Of a DNA stretch of 9,919 nt, positions 5,603 through 9,919 are shown piece by piece. The DNA is from Delta-02 sp964513565. GTDB lineage: Bacteria; Desulfobacterota; Syntrophorhabdia; Syntrophorhabdales; Syntrophorhabdaceae. The stretch covers positions 1-9,919 of the forward strand of contig CAZENE010000066.1 of assembly GCA_964513565.1 (NCBI GenBank), in the 5' to 3' direction. Made by a program: the position numbers and the translations under genes. Below the pieces are notes generated by a model. The model saw nothing but the letters and a program-made list of their open reading frames with translations, had not been told where the DNA came from and ran no database searches. Numbering within the stretch: position 1 is the stretch's first letter; every line of letters begins with the position of its first letter.

Positions 5603-6138
5603 TGGTCGTCTGCACTGATTGCAACGATCGCCATGCCTACTTCAGGCAACCATTCCTGAGATATCTCAGTGTTGTACTTGAATACGCTGCCAAGTCCCGG
5701 CGTATCTACAAGACGTAATCCTTCATAAGATTGAAGATTGGGTAATTGAACGTCAACCACCTCTACATTCTTCTCGTTAGCCGGGTTCTTTGCCTCTGAA
5801 ATAAAAGACTCTATCTCCTCAAGGCTGATGCGCAATTGCCTGTTGTCAAGAAAGGTTACTATGGCGCCTTCATTTTCGCCGTACATCTGACGGGTTATGA
5901 CCGTTGTTACGGGGATCGCACCAACGGGCAGAACAGATTTACCAATAACGCTGTTGAGGAAAGAACTCTTACCGGCCTTGAATTGACCCAAAATTGCAAC
6001 GTCGATCACGGGGTCTTTTTCAAGCAAATCCCTGCACGCGGCAATATGGTGAACGAGAGATATGATTTTATACCTTTCAGAAATATTTCGGATAGAATCA
6101 AGAATTGAATTTAAGGTGGGGTTTGGCAAGGTATCCAT
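5584..6138 (-). CDS. Dynamin-like GTPase, N-terminal GTPase part (frameshifted gene)
   Basis: The GTPase half of the gene continued by 4487-5602. I start it at ATG 6138, because GGAGGA lies 5 bases before it; an upstream frame extension to 6171 has no such site. Motifs: P-loop GQFKAGKS (51-58), G2 threonines in PVTTVITR (76-83), G3 DTPG (145-148), and the strand MAIVAISADD just before the break. The frame then ends in HCQKMT, whereas the other frame gives PLSENDL as expected for the family. One extra C at the GG/CC pair 5604-5605 joins both halves into 550 codons. The two frames overlap by 19 bases, which could look like a translational coupling of two subunits, but the cut lies in the middle of the GTPase fold between G3 and G4, so I prefer a frameshift. 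A predicted promoter is at 6209-6237. Confidence 0.85.
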   Translation of the reverse strand: MDTLPNPTLNSILDSIRNISERYKIISLVHHIAACRDLLEKDPVIDVAILGQFKAGKSSFLNSVIGKSVLPVGAIPVTTVITRQMYGENEGAIVTFLDNRQLRISLEEIESFISEAKNPANEKNVEVVDVQLPNLQSYEGLRLVDTPGLGSVFKYNTEISQEWLPEVGMAIVAISADDHCQKMT

Positions 6139-6483
6139 GGACTCCTCCGGAAGCAACCTGCAAATAGGCACTTCCCGTGATATCAGGAGTCATCATCCCC
6201 GAAGGGCGGTTAAATGGTGAACCCCATCACCCGTCAAAAAATATCATACATAGCAACCGGTTACAATTCAAAATTACGTGGATGCGGATGGCGCTAATTG
6301 AGACAAACATGATGTGCCGCCGCCGGCAGCTGGTTCTCTGTTGGCAAAGAGAGGGGGTTTGCAATAGATCGTTGGCGTCTCGATGTTTATTTTCCAACGA
6401 TAAAGACGGGATATGTTGACATTCATTGAGGTGAATAACAGAGTTACTTAAGAGGGGAGAAAGAACAAACAAGAGGCAGCCTT
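6139..6483. other. Divergent intergenic region, no gene seen
   Basis: This separates the minus-strand dynamin-like gene from the plus-strand AI-2E-type gene. It holds a predicted minus-strand promoter (6209-6237) and a small hairpin TGCCG/CGGCA (6315-6328). Frames of about 80 codons exist on both strands, but they have no start signal, family motif or credible composition. I could not find a good plus-strand promoter; a TTGACA at 6416-6421 has no fitting -10 box. Confidence 0.5.
6209..6237 (-). promoter_or_regulatory. Predicted promoter of the dynamin-like gene with dyad in the spacer
   Basis: On the minus strand TTGACG (6237-6232), 17 bases, TTTAAC (6214-6209), giving a leader of about 64 bases. 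The inverted repeat GGTGA/TCACC (6216-6220 and 6227-6231) falls within the spacer, where a bound repressor would block polymerase. The -10 box is poor, so confidence is moderate. Confidence 0.4.
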
Positions 6484-7548
6484 ATGAATCAAGGCGTTAA
6501 ATTTCCTTCAATCGATGCAATCCTGAGGATGATGGTGCTTTTTGCACTTATCGCCTGGTGCATAGCGATCATCCTTCCCTTCCTCGAGCCTGTGATCTGG
6601 GGCGCCATCATTGCCGTCACTGCGTATCCTTTCTTTGTGAGGGTAAGACGCTGGATTGGTGGCAGGAATATACTGGCAGGCTTCCTTTTGACGTCGCTTA
6701 TTCTTGTCATCCTTCTGCTACCGACCACCTGGCTTGTCACATCGCTGGTTAAAGGGGTACGAAGCCTTTTGATCCAATTCAGAGACCAGAGCCTTGCAAT
6801 CCCTCCCCCCGACCCATCTGTTTCAGGATGGCCGCTGATCGGGAAACCGATTACGGAGGTATGGCTGCTGGCCTCCCATAGCCTGGAATCGGCTATCATG
6901 ACCTACAAGGAACCCCTGACCAAACTGGGCATGATATTTCTCGGGCCGCTGGGCGGTTTCGGGAAGAGCCTGATCATGTTCTTCGTCTCGGTGATCATCG
7001 CCGGTGCATTTCTCATCAAAGCCGATGCTTCGGCCGGGTTTGTGCGAAAATTGATCCATCGCCTTGTCGGGGAACGCAGTGATGAGATCGTTCCCGTCAC
7101 GGGGGTAACGATCCAGAATGTGGCAAAAGGCATTCTCGGGGTTGCATTTTTTCAGTTTCTTGCTGCCGGTACATTGTTCATGCTGGCTGGTGTACCTTTC
7201 CCGGGACTCTGGGCTTTTACTGTTCTAATTCTTGCCGTGCTTCAACTGCCTTCAATCATTGTCATTTTACCAATCATCGTTTATCTTTTCTCCGTAAAAG
7301 CACTGTTGCCGGCTATCCTGTGGATGGTCGGGCTTTTGGTCGTCGCCATCTCCGATAATGTACTGAAACCGCTGTTAATGGGGAAAGGCTCCACCGTGCC
7401 AATGCTGGTCATATTCCTCGGCGCCATCGGTGGATTTATCTTTTCCGGCTTGCTCGGGCTGTTCACCGGGGCCATCGTTCTTTCAGTGGGTCACAATCTG
7501 CTGGTATACTGGATCGAAGGCGGGAATACAAAGGGGGAGGTCCGCTAA
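6484..7548 (+). CDS. AI-2E family (PerM/YdiK-type) membrane transporter
   Basis: A 354-residue integral membrane protein with about eight hydrophobic segments: a pair near the N-terminus (ALIAWCIAIILPFLEPVIWG, about 21-40), one after GGRNILAGF, a loop of about 60 residues with the amphipathic part LASHSLESAI, then FGKSLIMFFVSVIIAGAFLI. The C-terminal core holds the family's best conserved stretches: NVAKGILGVAFFQFLAAGTL, GLWAFTVLILAVLQLPS, DNVLKPLLMGKG and PMLVIFLGAIGGFIFSGLLG. Length is usual for the family. Members export or take up varied small molecules or ions; the AI-2 role is known only for a few, so the substrate is open. The start ATG has AAGAGG about 7 bases upstream. The HD-domain gene follows 55 bases later on the same strand. 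Confidence 0.88.
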   Translation: MNQGVKFPSIDAILRMMVLFALIAWCIAIILPFLEPVIWGAIIAVTAYPFFVRVRRWIGGRNILAGFLLTSLILVILLLPTTWLVTSLVKGVRSLLIQFRDQSLAIPPPDPSVSGWPLIGKPITEVWLLASHSLESAIMTYKEPLTKLGMIFLGPLGGFGKSLIMFFVSVIIAGAFLIKADASAGFVRKLIHRLVGERSDEIVPVTGVTIQNVAKGILGVAFFQFLAAGTLFMLAGVPFPGLWAFTVLILAVLQLPSIIVILPIIVYLFSVKALLPAILWMVGLLVVAISDNVLKPLLMGKGSTVPMLVIFLGAIGGFIFSGLLGLFTGAIVLSVGHNLLVYWIEGGNTKGEVR

Positions 7549-7567
7549 GCGGGGCGCGGTTATACCT

Positions 7568-7596
7568 TTGTATTCTTAGCCTTTATGCGATATATT
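7568..7596 (+). promoter_or_regulatory. Predicted promoter at the start of the HD gene, possibly leaderless
   Basis: TTGTAT (7568-7573), 17 bases, TATATT (7591-7596). Transcription would start at about 7603-7604, right at the ATG. No convincing Shine-Dalgarno precedes this ATG, which fits a leaderless transcript; alternatively the gene is read from the upstream AI-2E gene. Confidence 0.4.
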
Positions 7597-7603
7597 AGAG
7601 TCC

Positions 7604-8191
7604 ATGGAAACCATGCACCCGATCCTCGGGCAGCGATTTGAAGACGCACTGACCTATTCCGCAAAACTTCATTCCCGGCAGATCCGCAAAGGAAGCGAAG
7701 TCCCGTATATTGCGCATCTCATCGGGGTCGCAAGCATTGCCCTCGAATACGGTGCTGACGAGGACGAAGCTATCGCAGCTCTTCTGCATGACGTCATCGA
7801 AGACCAGGGCGGCGCGGAAGTGAGGGGGGAGATCCGGAATCGCTTCGGTGAAAGGGTAGTCGCGATAGTCGATGGCTGCACTGATGCCGACGTAAAACCG
7901 AAGCCTCCCTGGAGGCAAAGAAAAGAAGCCTACATAGCTCATATCAAAGACGCCTCTCCCTCGGTCCGCCTCGTGTCCTGCTCCGACAAGCTCCACAATG
8001 CCCGCACCATTCTCAAAGACTACCGCCTCCACGGCCACGCTCTCTGGGAAAGGTTCAAAGGCGGCAAGGAAGGGACCCTCTGGTATTATCGCGCCCTCTC
8101 GGATGTATTCCGGGCGGTGTACCCCTCGCCGCTCAGCGACGAATTGGAAAGGGTCGTGTTCGAAATTGACAGACTGGCAAATATTAACTGA
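7604..8191 (+). CDS. HD-domain hydrolase resembling small alarmone hydrolases (MESH1/SpoT-like)
   Basis: A 195-residue soluble protein with the metal-binding HD pattern of the RelA/SpoT hydrolase class: KLHSRQIRKG (21-30), PYIAHLIGVASI with H38, AALLHDVIED with H62, D63, E66 and D67, and SDKLHNARTIL with D128, H131 and N132. Near the end ALWERFKGGKEGTLWYYRAL is a segment shared by single-domain relatives annotated as HD or guanosine polyphosphate hydrolase-like proteins. There is no synthetase, TGS or ACT domain, so hydrolysis only is expected; (p)ppGpp as substrate is inferred from the family. It would connect to stringent-response control. The start ATG is at 7604, with only a weak AGAG before it. 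It may form an operon with the AI-2E-type gene, 55 bases upstream. Confidence 0.85.
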   Translation: METMHPILGQRFEDALTYSAKLHSRQIRKGSEVPYIAHLIGVASIALEYGADEDEAIAALLHDVIEDQGGAEVRGEIRNRFGERVVAIVDGCTDADVKPKPPWRQRKEAYIAHIKDASPSVRLVSCSDKLHNARTILKDYRLHGHALWERFKGGKEGTLWYYRALSDVFRAVYPSPLSDELERVVFEIDRLANIN

Positions 8192-8224
8192 TATTACCTG
8201 CGGCCGATGGGGTCCCTGTCAACG

Positions 8225-8236
8225 GGTTATGTAACC
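8225..8236. repeat. 12-bp dyad GGTTA-TG-TAACC
   Basis: Five-base arms around TG, 33 bases after the HD stop codon. No T run follows, so it is not an obvious terminator; it may be a regulator site. Confidence 0.25.
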
Positions 8237-8307
8237 GGAGAAACACGAAATCCCCTATCACAAAATCATTCCTTGAGCTATACGGGACCTCAAAAAACGA
8301 ATTTTTA

Positions 8308-8327
8308 ATAAAAGGTCATAAAAGGTC
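8308..8327. repeat. Two tandem copies of ATAAAAGGTC upstream of the cold-shock promoter
   Basis: The ten bases ATAAAAGGTC occur twice without a gap (8308-8317, 8318-8327), so the copies lie on the same face of the helix. They end 11 bases before the predicted -35 box, where an activator would stand. Confidence 0.45.
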
Positions 8328-8338
8328 TTAAATATATG

Positions 8339-8367
8339 TTGTAAAGATCGCACAATTGTGAGATACT
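8339..8367 (+). promoter_or_regulatory. Predicted cold-shock gene promoter with palindrome CACAATTGTG in the spacer
   Basis: TTGTAA (8339-8344), 17 bases, GATACT (8362-8367). The perfect 10-bp palindrome CACAATTGTG (8351-8360) fills the spacer and would serve well as a repressor site. Transcription from about 8374 gives a leader of about 110 bases, long as in classical cspA genes, with a small GTGG/CCAC hairpin (8400-8410) and a pyrimidine-rich part after it. Confidence 0.5.
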
Positions 8368-8483
8368 ATACACACTGAAGTACCGGGACTAATTCGTTAG
8401 TGGCTACCACAGAAATTTCCGTTTTTGTCGTCTCTTCATAACTCGTTTTCCCGCTTCAAATTTTAATAAAGAGGTATGTCTAT

Positions 8484-8684
8484 ATGGCAAAAGGAACTGT
8501 GAAATGGTTCAACGATTCAAAGGGTTTCGGTTTTATCACCAAAGAGGATGGCGCGGATATTTTCGTGCATTATTCCGAGATCAAGGATAGCGGGTTTAAA
8601 TCCCTCGCAGAGGGCGAGAGTGTCAGTTTTGACGTGGTGAACGGCCCCAAAGGGCCCGCCGCCTCCAACGTGGTGAAGAGCTAA
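8484..8684 (+). CDS. Cold-shock domain protein, CspA family
   Basis: A 66-residue single cold-shock domain of the usual length. It has the opening MAKGTVKWFNDSKGFGFI with RNP1 (KGFGFI), RNP2 as DIFVHY, and the ending GPKGPAASNVVKS. Such proteins bind single-stranded RNA and DNA, melt RNA hairpins and act as RNA chaperones or antiterminators, in cold adaptation or general growth. The start ATG has AAGAGG about 10 bases upstream. It is a single-gene unit, with its own promoter, a leader of about 110 bases and a strong terminator 10 bases after the stop. Which paralogue it is cannot be told from sequence alone. Confidence 0.97.
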   Translation: MAKGTVKWFNDSKGFGFITKEDGADIFVHYSEIKDSGFKSLAEGESVSFDVVNGPKGPAASNVVKS

Positions 8685-8694
8685 GACGTCCCAC

Positions 8695-8724
8695 GCGGGC
8701 CTGCAAAGCGCAGGCCCGCTTTTT
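8695..8724 (+). terminator. Rho-independent terminator of the cold-shock gene
   Basis: GCGGGCCTGC (8695-8704), loop AAAGC, GCAGGCCCGC (8710-8719): a perfect 10-bp GC-rich stem followed by TTTTT (8720-8724). Confidence 0.95.
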
Positions 8725-8944
8725 ATTGAGCCTCTATCAGCTCCAGCACGTAGCTTGGCCCAATTTTCCAGGAAGACGTGCGTAGCCCATTTGTCATAAA
8801 AGAGATCGGCGCTCCACTTATTGATATCTTAAAATAATTTCGTGTGGTATATTCTGCTTACGCGCCAACAAACCCTGCCTTCGACATATTCTTCGTGTCG
8901 ATCGCTCACAGGTTTTTACAATATATCCGCAATAAAGGCGCCCG
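8725..8944. other. Intergenic region after the cold-shock terminator
   Basis: No gene recognised. A frame from GTG 8842 runs into the small ORF below, but its first part has no family features and no start signal. A small hairpin CGACA/TGTCG (8882-8900) is present. TTGATA (8821-8826) and TATATT (8848-8853) look like promoter boxes but are 21 bases apart, too far for a normal promoter. Confidence 0.35.
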
Positions 8945-9119
8945 ATGAAAAGATCTGCTTCTCTTGTACTCAGCCGGGAAAAGAAGCATCCGTGAAAAGG
9001 ATCATTAAAGCGACTGAACTTCTTGTTTACCTTATGGAGGAAAAACAACTCATCCAGGACAACGTCTCTGACTGTATGCTATGCAAAAGTACAGCCTGGA
9101 AAAGGAATTAAGGAATTGA
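8945..9119 (+). pseudogene. Small ORF, apparently broken by two single-base losses
   Basis: ATG 8945 has TAAAGG 6 bases upstream, a good start signal, yet the frame as written stops after MKRSASLVLSREKKHP. Adding one A in the A4 run 8979-8982 connects it to an open frame reading EASVKRIIKATELLVYLMEE and then KQLIQDNVSDCML. Adding one A in the A4 run 9085-9088 then gives KKYSLEKELRN and a stop at 9117-9119. The result would be a 58-residue, charged, mostly helical protein ending 27 bases before the cyclase-like gene. I do not recognise a family. As written, only the stretch from GTG 8992 to 9111 (39 residues) is open. The reconstruction fits a pattern seen in other genes of this window but is speculative; it could also be no gene. 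Confidence 0.35.
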
Positions 9120-9146
9120 TGTACCGCAGGCAATTGGAGATCAATA

Positions 9147-9919
9147 GTGAAATTTACGTACTACGGCGACCTGTTGGGTATTTCCGGTTATTACAGACTG
9201 AATCCCAGGGTCGCAAAGGAAAAGCTCAATCAATTTTATGACATTACATTCGAGAGCCTCTCGGAATACTGTCATCAGAATCATATGGCATCCGTTGAAA
9301 TGTTTAGCGACAGCTTGCTGTTTTATGGTGATGATATAGTCTCGGGCCTCGAGCAGTTGCATTCCGTATACGCCAGATTGATCTATAAAGGCTTGCTTTT
9401 AAGAGGCGCTATCGTAAAAGGTAAACTTCAGTTCGAACCTCGGCTTACCTATGATAATTACGACAAGAAATTACCGCGGGACGATACTCTCGCGCGTGCC
9501 ATGGGTTTGGAAAACACAAAAAAAGGTGCCAGGCTTTTGATCGAGAACCAGCTCGCTGCCGAATTGCTTGATGAACACCAGGAATGGCTTACGCAGGAAG
9601 GCTATGTGATGAGTTTCAACAATCCCTACTATGCGCAGTTACCCGAGAACAGCATCCTCCGTCGAATATCGCCCACCCCTGAACAGGATACGTACGAGTA
9701 CCTGTATTTCTGGATGAGCCCGGATCACAAAACGTTTCTGAACCTCCACCATGAATTCACGGCGCGAGACTTAGAGGTCCTGAAATCGATGACAAGCGAA
9801 TCCATAGGCCTTCATTACAGAGAAACAATTGAACTTCTCAAGCGGTGCCGGACGCGTCAGAAAGTGACTAGCGACACCCGCCCCTTCGGGGCGCTTTATC
9901 AAGAAGCAACTTGCAGTTG
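9147..9919 (+). CDS. Divergent class III nucleotidyl-cyclase-fold protein, reaches window edge
   Basis: The frame starts at GTG 9147 with TTGGAG 7 bases upstream and remains open to the end. Reading by eye, it follows the class III cyclase order: a first strand FTYYGDLLGIS with D8, a long helix KEKLNQFYDITFESLSEYC, a hairpin VEMFSDSLLFYGDD with D55, a strand LLLRGAIVKGKLQFE, then LARAMGLENTKKGARLLIE, where cyclases have the AARL-like helix. D8 and D55 sit where the two metal-binding Asp residues are expected. The base-selecting positions cannot be assigned. Beyond about residue 130 is a less familiar part with YLYFWMSPDHKTFLNLHHEF. Near 9840 the frame may lose one A: with an extra A it would end as LLKAVPDASESD at 9871, just before a hairpin at 9879-9893. 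The protein would then be 241 residues. Catalytic activity is unproven. Confidence 0.72.
   Translation, partial: MKFTYYGDLLGISGYYRLNPRVAKEKLNQFYDITFESLSEYCHQNHMASVEMFSDSLLFYGDDIVSGLEQLHSVYARLIYKGLLLRGAIVKGKLQFEPRLTYDNYDKKLPRDDTLARAMGLENTKKGARLLIENQLAAELLDEHQEWLTQEGYVMSFNNPYYAQLPENSILRRISPTPEQDTYEYLYFWMSPDHKTFLNLHHEFTARDLEVLKSMTSESIGLHYRETIELLKRCRTRQKVTSDTRPFGALYQEATCS
9879..9893 (+). terminator. Possible terminator hairpin near the right edge
   Basis: CGCCCC, loop TTC, GGGGCG forms a 6-bp GC stem, then CTTTAT. As written it lies inside the open frame of the cyclase-like gene; if that gene ends at 9871 after a one-base correction, the hairpin follows the stop by 7 bases. Confidence 0.45.

Noticed and set aside
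6416..6421. Perfect TTGACA ahead of the AI-2E-type gene
   Set aside because: No acceptable -10 box at 15-19 bases; probably chance.
7595..8038. Minus-strand frame of 147 codons opposite the HD gene
   Set aside because: It lies within the HD coding region, whose motifs are clear; no start signal or family features.
8821..8853. TTGATA and TATATT as a promoter for the small ORF and cyclase-like gene
   Set aside because: The spacer is 21 bases, outside the usual range.
8818..9048. Minus-strand frame of 76 codons opposite the small ORF
   Set aside because: No start signal or motif; composition unlike its neighbours' coding regions.

Overview
The window looks like a chromosomal stretch from a Gram-negative bacterium: it carries an exported OmpA-like protein, CDF and AI-2E-type membrane transporters and sigma70-like promoters. 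The style of several families (GAF plus STAS pair, bacterial dynamin-like GTPase, DUF1059, small HD hydrolase, heptameric intergenic repeats) reminds me of anaerobic Desulfobacterota-type genomes. That placement is an inference with low confidence. No rRNA, tRNA, CRISPR array or intact mobile element was seen.

Layout. 44-1124 (minus): a two-gene operon of a GAF protein with a kinase-like helical hairpin lacking its histidine, overlapping a STAS/SpoIIAA-like protein. 1219-1500: debris of an IS1182-type transposase on the minus strand. 1511-1689 (plus): a DUF1059 protein interrupted at an A9 run. 1766-2094 (plus): a free-standing transcription unit for a tiny lysine-rich exported protein, with a near-consensus promoter and a 9-bp-stem terminator. 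2159-3091 (minus): a CDF-family transporter with substituted metal-site positions and a cysteine-containing tail. 3092-3355: palindromes. 3356-4191 (minus): an OmpA-like envelope protein split by a frameshift. 4192-4486: a 7-bp tandem repeat and a 25-bp-period direct repeat resembling the end of an insertion sequence. 4487-6138 (minus): a dynamin-like GTPase split by a frameshift. 6484-8191 (plus): an AI-2E/PerM-type membrane protein and an HD hydrolase resembling small alarmone hydrolases. 8308-8724 (plus): a cold-shock protein with promoter, operator-like palindrome, long leader and strong terminator. 8945-9919 (plus): a broken small ORF followed by a protein that looks like a divergent class III nucleotidyl-cyclase fold, running to the window edge.

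Two themes stand out. First, three conserved genes (DUF1059, OmpA-like, dynamin-like), and probably two more near the right edge, are each restored by adding one base, usually in an A run. This pattern suggests sequence error in homopolymers as much as biology, although the DUF1059 site is also a textbook -1 slippery heptamer. Second, several units look like signalling or stress modules (GAF/STAS, HD alarmone hydrolase, cold-shock protein, cyclase-like protein). The cyclase-like gene with its small upstream ORF is the best candidate for an undescribed system, but its downstream neighbours lie outside the window.
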